Shown here piece by piece: positions 35,635 through 44,650 of a stretch of 64,000 bases of DNA (its first letter is position 1; the number at the start of each line of letters is the position of its first letter). The stretch is from Sphingobium xenophagum NBRC 107872 (GTDB lineage: Bacteria > Pseudomonadota > Alphaproteobacteria > Sphingomonadales > Sphingomonadaceae): positions 1-64,000 of the forward strand of contig NZ_BARE01000016.1 in assembly GCF_000367345.1 (NCBI RefSeq), in the 5' to 3' direction. Both the position numbers and the translations under genes were made by a program. The notes beneath the pieces were generated by a model. That model saw nothing but the letters and a program-made list of their open reading frames with translations, had not been told where the DNA came from and ran no database searches.

Positions 35635-38208
35635 TCACCACGACTTCGAGATCGAAAAGCTGATATATCGACCCCATGGTGAGTAATTCGCGGAATCGTA
35701 CGGCGCCTGACTGACCTGGGTTGTCGCAATCACAGATGGCTTGTTGTTGAAGATATTTTGTGCGGAAAGCGAGAGGTCCATGCCGCGAAAAACCGGCGTT
35801 GAACTGTCTATTTTCAGCCTGGCAGTCAGATCGAATGTGGTCATCGAAGCGACGTCATATGTCACCGTTGCGCGTCGATCTTCCACCCCACCGATATAGT
35901 TCAAGATCGGGGTTAGCCTGAATGGCCCGTGGTCCCATGTGAAGCCAGCGCTACCCCGCAGATGCGGTGGAAAGAATAAGGTGCCGGCCAATTCGGTATC
36001 GGGCTGCAAAGCGCTCAGGCGTTGTTGACTTTCAATATAGCTCGCATTTGCCCAGAAAGAGATGTCCCCCATTCTACCGACGTCGGCATGATGGCTTACA
36101 CTAATGTCGACGCCGTCGATTTTCTGACGTGCCGCATTGGCATATTGACTGTAAATGATCGCTCCCACTTTCGCAGGGTTCCAAGGATTGCTGGAATTGT
36201 TGAACAACAAGGCGCCGTCGAGCGCCGCATTGATCTCGTCAACGGCCGGGTTCACGCTTACAAGATCAGCATAAATCGGATTGCTGAGCGCCTGGGTGAT
36301 GTAAGTGACTGGGGTCACGATCCGATTCCGATAGCGGATCGAATAATAGGTTATCTCAATCTTCGAATTGGGTGATATCGCGGGTTGAAGTATCGCTGAT
36401 GCGGTCCAGTTCGTGGATCGTTCCGGTTTCAAATCAGGGTTTCCGCCGCCGCTGTACAGTCCCACTGTCCCTGTCGGAAAGCCAGTTCCGCCAAATACCC
36501 CAATATTGTAGACGCTTGCGCCGCGGACACTATGCAATTGGTAGAGAGTGGGCGCCTTGAACGACTTGCCCCACGAGAGCTTGAACATCACCCCATAGCC
36601 CGTCGATAACACCGCGCCGAGCTTCGGCGTCGCCACATCTCCTATTCCAGGATAGTCCTCGTAACGAACTGCGCCATTGAGAATGAGCGATTGGAGGAAC
36701 GCGCTGCTATCGTTTGATCTGACTATCGGGGCGTTGATTTCGAGGAACCCATAACGGTTATCCTGACTTGCTCTGATGCTCTGGCCGTTTTCGACCAGGC
36801 GATTATAGGAATGAAGGAAGTTCTTACGATATCCACCGCCCAGTGCAGCTTTGATCGCACCTGCGCCGACATCCAACAACGTCCCTTGGGCGATGCCTTC
36901 GACGCTGAATGCTTTGTTGCAATAACAGAGTTCAGTTCTCGTAAGAACGCTGTTCCAGTAATCATCGGACTTTGCGAGAGTTCGATCCTTGGCATAGACG
37001 CCCGAAAAATTCACCTTCCAAGAGTTGCCTACGTCCAGGCTGATATTGGGTGCCACGCTAATCGTTCTGGTGTCCGTTACTCGGCGCAATCCCTGTATTC
37101 GATAGTCTCCAGCTGCTGACGATCCAAATGCCCGATCTGTCGTGCGTTCGCCATACAAGCCATCGATGCTCAACGTCACGCCTGGCATGAGGTCCTGGTG
37201 GCCGCTAAACAATATATTATTGCGCTCGAATCCTGGATACAGGGTCAGACCGGGCGAGCGAACTGCTGCATATCCACGTTGACTTGATAGAATCGGCGTT
37301 GAGTGCCCGAAATCATAGGCCAAGATGAAGCCGCCGGTGTTCCAGGTTGTGCCGCCGGTCACGCTATAATTCTGCTGTACGTTCCCGCCATCGGTGGAAG
37401 CGCCCCAATGGGCGCGTGTTGTCAGTCCACTATAGTCCTTGCGCAGGATGATATTGGCGACGCCAGCTATGGCGTCGGAGCCATAAATGGCTGATGCTCC
37501 ATCGGTTACAATTTCCATCCTTTCCACAGCAGCAAGAGGAATGGCCGAAATGTCGATCGACTGAACCGCTGTGTTGAATGCTAGTCGGTGGCCATTGAGC
37601 AGCGTGATGGTGGCATCGGAACCCAGACCACGCAGGTTAATCGATGTGCCTCCTCCCAGATTGCTGCCAATGCTTTCTGGTACATTCTGGCCAATTCCCG
37701 GATTTTGCCCCGCGCCTGAAGCGACCGGCAAAGCTCTGATCGCCTCGCCAAGACTATTATATCCGTTGTCGAGCATCCTCTCGCGATTGATAACCTGTAT
37801 TGGTGAGGGCGACGCGACGCCCGCAATCAGCGATCCTGTAACCACGATCTCGGTACTGGCGCTGTCCTGACTCACCTCCTTAGCGACTTTTGAAAATCGC
37901 TCCCGGATCAGAATGGCTCCGTCGCGCTCGACAGCCGTCCAAGATGTTCCCTTCAGAATGATTCCGACCGCTTCGAGCGCGGTATAAGTTCCGTTGAGCG
38001 CGGGAGCCCGGCGTCCCTTGACCGCCTCTGTAGGAAAGATGATGTCTTGGCTGGCTATGTTGCCGATAGCGCGTAATGCGGCGTCCAGATTTTGCTGGTC
38101 GAGGTTCCAGTTCAGCTTCTGCTCCGGTTTGGCCAACGAGGGCGTGGCCATACTCATCAGAGCCAGAGCGAAAACCGAACTGACCGACTGCCATCTAACC
38201 TTGCTCAT
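35635..38208 (-). CDS. TonB-dependent receptor with STN signalling domain
   Basis: 857 residues with a signal peptide (VFALALMSMATPSLA). Residues 30-105 are the STN/secretin-like domain that contacts FecR (DQQNLDAALRAIGNIASQDI). The plug has LLNGHRLAFN and DGASAIYGSDAIAGVANIIL, followed by a beta-barrel ending in an aromatic Trp (ISFSISKSW). Probably imports the lasso peptide, which the isopeptidase then degrades, and signals to FecR. Translated just upstream of the isopeptidase. Confidence 0.92.
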   Translation of the reverse strand: MSKVRWQSVSSVFALALMSMATPSLAKPEQKLNWNLDQQNLDAALRAIGNIASQDIIFPTEAVKGRRAPALNGTYTALEAVGIILKGTSWTAVERDGAILIRERFSKVAKEVSQDSASTEIVVTGSLIAGVASPSPIQVINRERMLDNGYNSLGEAIRALPVASGAGQNPGIGQNVPESIGSNLGGGTSINLRGLGSDATITLLNGHRLAFNTAVQSIDISAIPLAAVERMEIVTDGASAIYGSDAIAGVANIILRKDYSGLTTRAHWGASTDGGNVQQNYSVTGGTTWNTGGFILAYDFGHSTPILSSQRGYAAVRSPGLTLYPGFERNNILFSGHQDLMPGVTLSIDGLYGERTTDRAFGSSAAGDYRIQGLRRVTDTRTISVAPNISLDVGNSWKVNFSGVYAKDRTLAKSDDYWNSVLTRTELCYCNKAFSVEGIAQGTLLDVGAGAIKAALGGGYRKNFLHSYNRLVENGQSIRASQDNRYGFLEINAPIVRSNDSSAFLQSLILNGAVRYEDYPGIGDVATPKLGAVLSTGYGVMFKLSWGKSFKAPTLYQLHSVRGASVYNIGVFGGTGFPTGTVGLYSGGGNPDLKPERSTNWTASAILQPAISPNSKIEITYYSIRYRNRIVTPVTYITQALSNPIYADLVSVNPAVDEINAALDGALLFNNSSNPWNPAKVGAIIYSQYANAARQKIDGVDISVSHHADVGRMGDISFWANASYIESQQRLSALQPDTELAGTLFFPPHLRGSAGFTWDHGPFRLTPILNYIGGVEDRRATVTYDVASMTTFDLTARLKIDSSTPVFRGMDLSLSAQNIFNNKPSVIATTQVSQAPYDSANYSPWGRYISFSISKSW

Positions 38209-38281
38209 CGTTGTCCCCTATATTTTCCGGCGTGGTTCAAAGCCGGTTCCATTGGGAGTAGCGACGAGCGGGTTGCGCCAA

Positions 38282-39388
38282 TTATGATGGCATTCGACAA
38301 TTTCCTTTCGACGGCGTGGAGCAGTGGCGCGCAAGATGAATGGAACTGGGGCTGCTCATGACGACTAAGCCCAGCATGTCTCCGAGATTTCGCGCCAGCC
38401 GTGCGCTATCAGAAATACGAAAACTTCCCGATACGCGAATATCCTCGATATCGGGTGCCTCGCTGACCAGCGGAATAGAAGCATAGCGGTTTACTTCTGC
38501 GAACAGATCCCCAAGGCGAACATTCGTGAAATTCCTCAAGCCATTGGGCCAGTCGCTGTCATTAACGTCCACCTCTCTGATCTTTGTGGGCCGGGCGATG
38601 GTATCATTCTCAAGTTCAACCTGCTCGCCAGGGATGAGTTGGACTGGCCGCTGGAGAAGCGCCACTTTGGCCGCGGTTTCGATCTCGACGTCAACAGCGC
38701 CTCTTACCAGCCGAACGACAACATGGTTGCCCGGCAGAAGGTCGACGTCGAATATCGTGCCTCGAGCTACAACCTTCCCGCGGCCGGCATGAACCGTGAA
38801 AGGCCTGCTCTCATGGGCGACGGTAAAGCGCGCGCGACCACGTAATAGTCGGAGGCTTCTTTGGATATCGTCAAAATTCACCAGCACAAGGCTGTTTGTA
38901 TCGAGCGTGACGACGGAGCCATCCTTAAGATGAAAGGATTTAATGTCGCCGGTGGCGGTAACAAGCGTTGCCACGGCCTGATCGGAGAACCGTGAAGCGT
39001 CTTTCGTGGCGAACTGGGTCGTTGGCTCGTCTCGAATGGGGGCACTCCGCGCCCAATGCGCGACAAGGGCTGTCGCTCCGAGCAAACCGACCAGTAGCAG
39101 GGCATATTTTGTTGCTTTCGTGCGAGACCGGTTTTGCCGGGTGTCGATGTCAAGCGCCTCGCTCATGGTCACGTCCGCATCTTCGGGCAACTCCTTCAAC
39201 CGCTTGCCGATACTGTAGGCTTCGGCGATGCGGTTGTAGGCGGCACGGTGAAGCGCGCCACGCGCCAGCCACGCCTCGAAATCCTTTCGCTTGATCTGCG
39301 CTTCTTCCTGGTCGCGCATGATCGCGAACCAATCGGCGGCCTCCTCCCTAAGTTGGCCATGGCGACGCGGCGGCTCGGTGTCTTCCAT
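38282..39388 (-). CDS. FecR-type anti-sigma / signal transducer
   Basis: 368 residues. Cytoplasmic DUF4880 region (AADWFAIMRDQEEAQIKRKD, with KDFEAWLARGALHRAAYNRI), a transmembrane helix near residues 98-112 (YALLLVGLLGATALVAHW), and the FecR periplasmic domain (LKDGSVVTLDTNS, GRARFTVAHESRPFTVHAG). Its start overlaps the sigma-factor stop by 1 base (TAATG). It relays receptor occupancy to the sigma factor; its sensing domain would contact the STN domain of the receptor next to it. Confidence 0.93.
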   Translation of the reverse strand: MEDTEPPRRHGQLREEAADWFAIMRDQEEAQIKRKDFEAWLARGALHRAAYNRIAEAYSIGKRLKELPEDADVTMSEALDIDTRQNRSRTKATKYALLLVGLLGATALVAHWARSAPIRDEPTTQFATKDASRFSDQAVATLVTATGDIKSFHLKDGSVVTLDTNSLVLVNFDDIQRSLRLLRGRARFTVAHESRPFTVHAGRGKVVARGTIFDVDLLPGNHVVVRLVRGAVDVEIETAAKVALLQRPVQLIPGEQVELENDTIARPTKIREVDVNDSDWPNGLRNFTNVRLGDLFAEVNRYASIPLVSEAPDIEDIRVSGSFRISDSARLARNLGDMLGLVVMSSPSSIHLARHCSTPSKGNCRMPS

Positions 39389-39954
39389 TATTCCTGTTCC
39401 AGGGCTGCGTCGATATGGGCGAGGGCGCGGGCAACATGATATTGCACAGTCGGGATGGAAATTCCCATGTTTTGCGCGATCTGCCGGTAGGTCAACTCGT
39501 CGACACGATGTGCCAGGAAGATTTCTCGCGTTTTTTGAGGAAGCTCCTCAAGTGCGCGCCGGTAGACCCGCATCACGTCTTCGGCCTCGATGCGGACGGC
39601 CTGGTCCGGCGGTATCGCCAGTTCAAAGTCCTCGCCGATCGGCACGTGGAAGGCCGCGAGGCGTGTCTCGAGTCGTTTGTAGCGATCCAGTAGGAGATTT
39701 TGCGCGATGCGCTGGAGATACGCGGCTGGTCGGGGAAGCTCGGCTCTGGCCATGCACCCAATGAGGCGGAGAAAAGATTCCTGTACGAGATCACCTGCAT
39801 CATCCCGCGAACGCAAGCGCGCCTGAAAATAGCGTCGCAGCCGCGGCGCCTCAGTTTCGTAGATATGCCGAATGTCACTGACATCCGGTCCGGCATTTTG
39901 CTGAGCAGCATCCTGGCTCATCCCGTGTGGGGCGTTGCAATTATTTGACGACAT
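39388..39954 (-). CDS. FecI-type ECF sigma factor
   Basis: 188 residues from ATG 39954 (39921 is an alternative). Region 2 covers about residues 30-95 (RLRRYFQARLRSRDDAGDLV, QESFLRLIGCM). Region 4 (ALEELPQKTREIFLAHRVDE, LTYRQIAQNMGISIPTVQYH) is at the C-terminus. It is coupled to FecR and presumably activates the receptor-isopeptidase operon, giving autoregulated uptake. Target promoters are not visible. Confidence 0.93.
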   Translation of the reverse strand: MSSNNCNAPHGMSQDAAQQNAGPDVSDIRHIYETEAPRLRRYFQARLRSRDDAGDLVQESFLRLIGCMARAELPRPAAYLQRIAQNLLLDRYKRLETRLAAFHVPIGEDFELAIPPDQAVRIEAEDVMRVYRRALEELPQKTREIFLAHRVDELTYRQIAQNMGISIPTVQYHVARALAHIDAALEQE

Positions 39955-40296
39955 GAAATCACGGTTCCTCACAGCACGGCAAAGATCCCCTGGCCCAAGC
40001 CAGGCGTTATCTTGAGTGAGGTGAGCCGTATCGCTGTCGTAACAGAACAACGTCGGCGCTCGACCCGCATGTCGAGCTTCGAGATACCTACAGGACAATC
40101 CTGCGAGCGACTGCCATAGTCCTCTCGCATAGCGATCATGCCTTGGTATCGGCGTTCGATCAAGCCCGGTCGATTAACGTCCAACCGGCATATGTGGCTG
40201 CCGTCGCTTGTGGGAGAAGTTCCAGCCGGTCCCCTCCATTGAGGCGTTAATTGACCGGAAAGCGCATCGCATATAGATATGTGGGTGGAGTTAGAC
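39955..40296. other. 342-base gap with a possible promoter
   Basis: Mostly noncoding. Only a sigma-70-like promoter near its right end (listed) was seen. Nothing else is recognised. Confidence 0.5.
40251..40279 (+). promoter_or_regulatory. Sigma-70-like promoter for the nucleotidyltransferase pair
   Basis: TTGACC (40251-40256), 17-base spacer, TAGATA (40274-40279). The expected transcription start near 40286 is next to the GGAG at 40287, giving a very short leader before ATG 40297. Confidence 0.5.
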
Positions 40297-40485
40297 ATGC
40301 AGAAAGTTGATCAATTCGATTCGCTTGATCGTCGGCGCGAGAAGCAGCGCGCCCGCGAGCAGGATGATCACGACCTGAGATCTGGTGTCATCTCGCCCGA
40401 GGCAATGGGGCAGCGCAACGGCTTTTTCTCCGGCATCGATTTTTCGCGCGCCTCTGTGCGCCGTTCGCGGCGGGGCGCCGCCTGA
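40297..40485 (+). CDS. Small partner of the nucleotidyltransferase (putative antitoxin)
   Basis: 62 residues from ATG 40297 with GGAG 6 bases upstream. Highly charged helix at the N-terminus (SLDRRREKQRAREQDDHDLR) and a small C-terminal motif (GQRNGFFSGIDFSRAS). Its stop overlaps the next gene as CTGA. Short charged proteins of this kind precede AbiEii-like nucleotidyltransferases. Toxin/antitoxin roles are inferred from this arrangement only. Confidence 0.6.
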   Translation: MQKVDQFDSLDRRREKQRAREQDDHDLRSGVISPEAMGQRNGFFSGIDFSRASVRRSRRGAA

Positions 40486-41288
40486 GCGACAATCACTTAG
40501 ATCCAGCCGCCGTTCTCGATATTGCTTCCCATCTTGTTCTGGAGGATGGCGCATTCGTCATCGGCGGACAGGCATTGAACCTCTGGGCGGAATTCTATTC
40601 CGCAGCCGACGAGCTTCATCTCTACCGCCCATATACCTCCAAGGATATCGACTATTTTGGACGGCGTGAAGCCGCGCAAAAGTTGGCGCAAGCGCTCGGA
40701 GGCAAGCTGCTTATCCCAGGGATCGACAATCAGACACCCGAAACCGCGATCGTTGAGGCGGTGGTGGACGGGATAGCCATTCGTATTGATTTTTTGGGCC
40801 ATGTCCTTGGCGTTAGGCCCAAGGAGCTGACGGCAGGCGTCGCCGAAATCATCGTGCCTTATGAGCGAGCTGGCTTCGCAGGGCAGGTTGCCATCCCTGT
40901 GATGAATCCACTTCACTGCCTGCAAAGTCGGATCGCCAATCTGCACATACTGAAACGACCAGATGATACCGCCCGACGGCAGGCTGCAGCAGCTCCCATC
41001 GTGCTGCAGGAATATATCAGTCACGCCCTGCGAGACGGCGATCATCGGGAGGCGACCCGTACCTTGCAAGGGCTGTTTCGTTTCCTCTCTCGAGATCCGT
41101 CAGGCCGGCAAGCGCACCGGTTGGCAGTCCGGGACCCCCTCGACGTCATGGTAGCGTTTGTGGATGATGACCGGATCGACGCCCGCTACCGCGAGAAGAT
41201 ATTGAAGCCTGCCATTGCGAAAATTGTGAGACAGCGATCGGCGTTTGGGCGTGCGATCGCTGGGCTTAGCTTCCGCCGGGAGAGATAG
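40482..41288 (+). CDS. Nucleotidyltransferase-fold protein (putative toxin)
   Basis: 268 residues if translation begins at the CTG at 40482, which overlaps the upstream stop (CTGA). A TTG at 40575 is the first conventional start but would delete the GGQALNLW nucleotide-binding motif, so the upstream start is preferred. The motif GG (in FVIGGQALNLW) followed by D-x-D in TSKDIDYF is the nucleotidyltransferase active site. The rest is helical. Resembles the AbiEii/MNT class of toxins. Confidence 0.7.
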   Translation: MSDNHLDPAAVLDIASHLVLEDGAFVIGGQALNLWAEFYSAADELHLYRPYTSKDIDYFGRREAAQKLAQALGGKLLIPGIDNQTPETAIVEAVVDGIAIRIDFLGHVLGVRPKELTAGVAEIIVPYERAGFAGQVAIPVMNPLHCLQSRIANLHILKRPDDTARRQAAAAPIVLQEYISHALRDGDHREATRTLQGLFRFLSRDPSGRQAHRLAVRDPLDVMVAFVDDDRIDARYREKILKPAIAKIVRQRSAFGRAIAGLSFRRER

Positions 41289-41394
41289 TAGGAGAAGATC
41301 AGGGATCAGCTCGCCCCGCAGCTACAAGTCTCACGATCTCCTTGTGCCGCTCAGTACCATACTATCTCTCCTTCGGCCATTTCCCTTCAATTGC

Positions 41395-42324
41395 TTATTT
41401 CACCGCGGCTTCCGCATCGATTTTCAACTTTGCGATGCGCCCAGAGCATACCTCATGCACAAGCTCTCCGAGTATCTGAATTCTGCCTTGAAGCCAGACT
41501 AGCTCTTCGGACGAAATCTCAAAATGCTTCGAATGTTGGCCCTTGCGATAGGCGTCCTTCAATTTTTGATACATGGCACGTTCCGCGTGCGTTGCGCGAG
41601 GCCAGGCATCAAAGAGCCGCCGGTCCAAGCCTTCAGCCATGCCCCTGAGAAATACGATATTCGTACTCCGTGGAGCATAGAATGTGAGGGTTGTCAGAAC
41701 GCATCGGTAAAGCTTTTCAGTCGCCTGGTGAAAATCAAACGCTGAATCGCTGAGCCAATTCCTACTTTGGCTTATCTCTGCGAGTGCAAAACGTCTCATC
41801 GCGGCTGGAAACAAATCTTCAAAAAATTCTTTGGCCATAAGATAAGCTTGATCAGGCGTCTTGGGCTTGGCTTCTGCCAGCGGTCGATCATCAGACTGGT
41901 AAAGGATCACGCCATCCTTGGCGATCTCGGTGAACAGAAGCCGCCCATGAGACAGGCCGTCATTCACCTGCTGCAACGTATGGACGATGAAGTTGACCGG
42001 CGTGCGGATGATTTTCTCGACTTGATGGGCGTCGAATAGGCGTTGCTCGGTCTCTTCCCAGTAGAGCACGCCATCGGTCAATTCCTTCTGATTGACGATC
42101 ACCAGGATGTCATAGTCGGAGGTGAACTGGTTGGCATCGAATGGTGCATCGACCCAATCGCCCCTGGCATAGGATCCGAAAAGGATGACCTTGAGAATCC
42201 GCGCGGACTTGCGTCGTCCCGTTGCCTCTTGTGTCGCCTCGCGAAATCCCTGGAAGAGGATCTCCACAACGCGATCGAGTTCGCGCTGCTTGGACATCGG
42301 AAGATGATTGAGGTCGGTCCGCAT
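41395..42324 (-). CDS. MNT-HEPN protein (nucleotidyltransferase plus HEPN)
   Basis: 309 residues from ATG 42324 (a TTG at 42351 is less likely). N-terminal MNT domain with GSYARGD (residues 50-56) and DYD (70-72). The C-terminal half is a helical HEPN-like domain, with a candidate R-x6-H motif (R260, H267 in YRKGQHSKHF). MNT and HEPN proteins usually form toxin-antitoxin pairs by AMPylating the HEPN protein; here both are in one chain. Whether it is an active toxin is unknown. Confidence 0.75.
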   Translation of the reverse strand: MRTDLNHLPMSKQRELDRVVEILFQGFREATQEATGRRKSARILKVILFGSYARGDWVDAPFDANQFTSDYDILVIVNQKELTDGVLYWEETEQRLFDAHQVEKIIRTPVNFIVHTLQQVNDGLSHGRLLFTEIAKDGVILYQSDDRPLAEAKPKTPDQAYLMAKEFFEDLFPAAMRRFALAEISQSRNWLSDSAFDFHQATEKLYRCVLTTLTFYAPRSTNIVFLRGMAEGLDRRLFDAWPRATHAERAMYQKLKDAYRKGQHSKHFEISSEELVWLQGRIQILGELVHEVCSGRIAKLKIDAEAAVK

Positions 42325-42366
42325 CAGTTCAATCTCTAATCCTGTTATCAACGCCCGCCATGCGGG

Positions 42367-42768
42367 TCACCGGACCCGTTCTACCACGACACCAAAGTCG
42401 AGTGTCTCCCATGCCCGGTCAGCCGTCACTGCAATCGCTTCCCTACATAGTGCCAGCGCCAGACAGGAACGAGCACCAAGAGACAAGCCGATACTGCGCG
42501 TATCGCTGTGCAATTTCCCGCCGACGTCAGCCTGGTTTCGATCGACCGGTACGACGTCGATGTCCAGCGCTGCCAGCATCGTCTGCGCCTCTGCAAAATC
42601 GACACCTTGATCCGCAAGCATTGCCAACACCTCATGGTAGTTTACCGCCGACACCAGAGCACCGCTCAATCGCTTCTCCACCTGATCCGAGCCGGGTTCG
42701 CCAAATAGGAGACATAAAAGCGCCGATGCATCAAGAGCATACACGGCATTGGGCCTTTTGTCAGTCAC
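42367..42768 (-). CDS. vapC: VapC-type PIN-domain toxin
   Basis: 133 residues from GTG 42768, which overlaps the antitoxin end by 8 bases. PIN signature: ALDASALL with Asp12, EVLAML with acidic helix, and VTADRAWE with Asp near the C-terminus. Typical Mg-dependent ribonuclease toxin. It lies 43 bases from the MNT-HEPN gene. Confidence 0.85.
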   Translation of the reverse strand: MTDKRPNAVYALDASALLCLLFGEPGSDQVEKRLSGALVSAVNYHEVLAMLADQGVDFAEAQTMLAALDIDVVPVDRNQADVGGKLHSDTRSIGLSLGARSCLALALCREAIAVTADRAWETLDFGVVVERVR

Positions 42769-43009
42769 GTGCAGCCTCGGCTCGCCGCTCGGCAATCAAC
42801 GCCTCGGAGACGAGGCCCTCATTCGGCGCGAAGGCGCGTAATCGTTCCTGCGCCTGTCGCAAGGCCGTACGCGCTGGTCGTATACGAACTTCCTGGCCAG
42901 TGAGTTCGAAGAGAACCGTATCACCACTCTGCAAACCCAGAGTGCGGCGAACATCGGCGGGAAGGGCTATACGCCCCCCTGCAATGACCTTGCCTCGCAG
43001 GACAGTCAT
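42761..43009 (-). CDS. vapB: AbrB/SpoVT-type antitoxin
   Basis: 82 residues from ATG 43009. The swapped-hairpin AbrB domain is clear (VIAGGRIALPADVRRTLGLQ, then SGDTVLFELTGQEVRIRP), followed by a helical tail that would bind the toxin. GAGGAAAG lies upstream of the ATG. The frame stays open upstream for another 180 codons (see the next entry). Confidence 0.78.
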   Translation of the reverse strand: MTVLRGKVIAGGRIALPADVRRTLGLQSGDTVLFELTGQEVRIRPARTALRQAQERLRAFAPNEGLVSEALIAERRAEAARD

Positions 43010-43408
43010 GGCACATCTTTCCTCGCTGGTGCCGATGTGGCGGCTATATCTTATTGGGCTCTTCGGTATCACGCTATTTTCAGGCGTAAATGCGGAGATC
43101 TCGTCGCCGAGGTTGATGCAATGTCCGATCAGGATATCGATCGCTTCATCTAGCGCCTGTTTCGTCAGGTCAGCCAGTTTCAGATCAGTGCACCTGCCAT
43201 CGACTGGGTCATCCCCACGCACCAGCGCACCGAACTCCTCCAGGCGCGTCGAGCGACGATGCGCTGTTGATGATGCATGGTCCGTGGAAAGACACGCCTG
43301 ATAAATTCTTTCACCCTCGATCTCGGCAAGATAGACTTGGAGCAAAGAACCCAGATAGGGACTGGACGATAATTTGCGCCCCATCTTCTTAAGGATTGCA
43401 GCTTGCAT
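43010..43408 (-). other. wHTH-like coding stretch fused in frame to the antitoxin
   Basis: In the same frame as the antitoxin and without a stop, residues from about MQAAILKKMGRK onward look like a MarR-type winged helix: YLGSLLQVYLAEIEGERIYQ, then FGALVRGDDPVDGRCTDLKL, where the wing normally has DPxDGR. Either it is one long regulator-antitoxin protein or the remains of a sphingomonad wHTH gene whose stop was lost. No good ribosome-binding site precedes either candidate ATG (43408, 43384). Confidence 0.5.
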
Positions 43409-43583
43409 TTTCAGGATGGTTCGGCACGCGATTGCCCGGCAGGATAGAGGCCAGCCGCCTCGATCGCGAATCTGCGCCGATATGTTCGACGCGGGCATCA
43501 TCCATGACTTCCGATGGAGCGAAGGGAAGACCACTCTTGCGTCCATCCTCTGCCGGGCATGTCTGAAAGAAGGCCGGTGCCCG

Positions 43584-44252
43584 TCATAAATAGCCCGCCA
43601 TTCGAAAGCTCGTCGTGCCTTTTCGCGCTACGACCAGATGATCATGGACGATGACGCTGAGGCTGGATGCTGCCTTGGCGATCCTTTCGGTTAAATCCCG
43701 ATCTGCCAGGGATGGCCTGGAGCAACCGGAGGGATGATTGTGGACGAGGAGAATCGCTGTTGCCTCCAAGTCCAGGCAGCGTTTCAGGATTTCGCGGGGC
43801 CAGGCCTGAACGGCCGATACGGTTCCAACGCCCATCACCTCGTCCGCTATCAACTCGTTGCCCGCATTAAGGAACAGAACCCGAAACCGCTCGATCGGGT
43901 CATAGGCCATTTGCGCCCTCAAATAATCGAGCAAAGACTGATCGTTGGATAATATGGGCCGCTGCATCAGGGGAGCCCTCAGCATCTGTGTCATCGCACG
44001 CCGGAAGCTCAGGAAGGTTTGCTCGACCTGGATCGAGCCATCCAGCAATTCGATCCTTGCCGCCGAGCGTGCTGAGACAGCCTCGCCAAGAGAGCCAAAT
44101 CGGGTAAAGAGGCGTTCTGAAAGTTCCTGCGCGCGATCAGGGCAGGTAAGGCCGATCAGTTCTTCCAAGGCGCGTCGACACCCAGATGCGTCAATCGCAT
44201 CTGGTGCCGCCAGGTGGCGATGATCAGGCCCAGTTGGGCGAACCAACTCCAT
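43584..44252 (-). CDS. radC: RadC-family JAMM protein
   Basis: 222 residues from ATG 44252 (a longer frame to 44495 runs inside the next gene). An N-terminal HhH-like helix region is followed by the JAMM metalloprotease signature: H171-x-H173, S181 and D184 in VHNHPSGCSRPSLADRD. Common on plasmids and ICEs; despite the name, a DNA repair function is not established. It overlaps the membrane gene by 97 bases if this start is right, which is unusual. Confidence 0.8.
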   Translation of the reverse strand: MELVRPTGPDHRHLAAPDAIDASGCRRALEELIGLTCPDRAQELSERLFTRFGSLGEAVSARSAARIELLDGSIQVEQTFLSFRRAMTQMLRAPLMQRPILSNDQSLLDYLRAQMAYDPIERFRVLFLNAGNELIADEVMGVGTVSAVQAWPREILKRCLDLEATAILLVHNHPSGCSRPSLADRDLTERIAKAASSLSVIVHDHLVVARKGTTSFRMAGYL

Positions 44253-44650
44253 ACCGCCAGCGCCTGCATGTAGGCACGGGGAACCACAGCTGGTGCAACC
44301 ATCAGCGCTACATGAATGACGACTTCGGCACCCAGCATCCCGGCGATCCAGATCGGCCAGAAACGGGTGCTCCGAATTGAAAGCCATAGGAAAATGCCCA
44401 ATATCAGCAAATCGATGATCAGGATGCCGACTTCGACTCCCTGAAACCGGATCCCGAAAGGCGACGCGACAAACACAGTCAGGCTTGCGCCGCATAAAAG
44501 CGTGGCCGCACCGATACGTTCGGGTTGGCCGCCCTTTATGAAGGCATAGGCGCTGCTCAGAAGCAGAAGAGCCAGAAACAGAGCTTGTCGCGTCATGACG
44601 TAAAGGAACGACAAAAGTCCCGATCCGTCAATTTCTCTCGACGAAAGCAT
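44156..44650 (-). CDS. Multi-pass membrane protein, unknown function
   Basis: 164 residues from ATG 44650 (coupled as TGATG to the preceding gene; GTG 44653 possible). Several hydrophobic helices: ALFLALLLLSSAYAFI, IGAATLLCGASLTVFV, VGILIIDLLILGIFLWL, MLGAEVVIHVALMVAPAVV. A plausible partner of RadC on sphingomonad elements. Function unknown. Confidence 0.65.
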   Translation of the reverse strand: MLSSREIDGSGLLSFLYVMTRQALFLALLLLSSAYAFIKGGQPERIGAATLLCGASLTVFVASPFGIRFQGVEVGILIIDLLILGIFLWLSIRSTRFWPIWIAGMLGAEVVIHVALMVAPAVVPRAYMQALAVWSWFAQLGLIIATWRHQMRLTHLGVDAPWKN

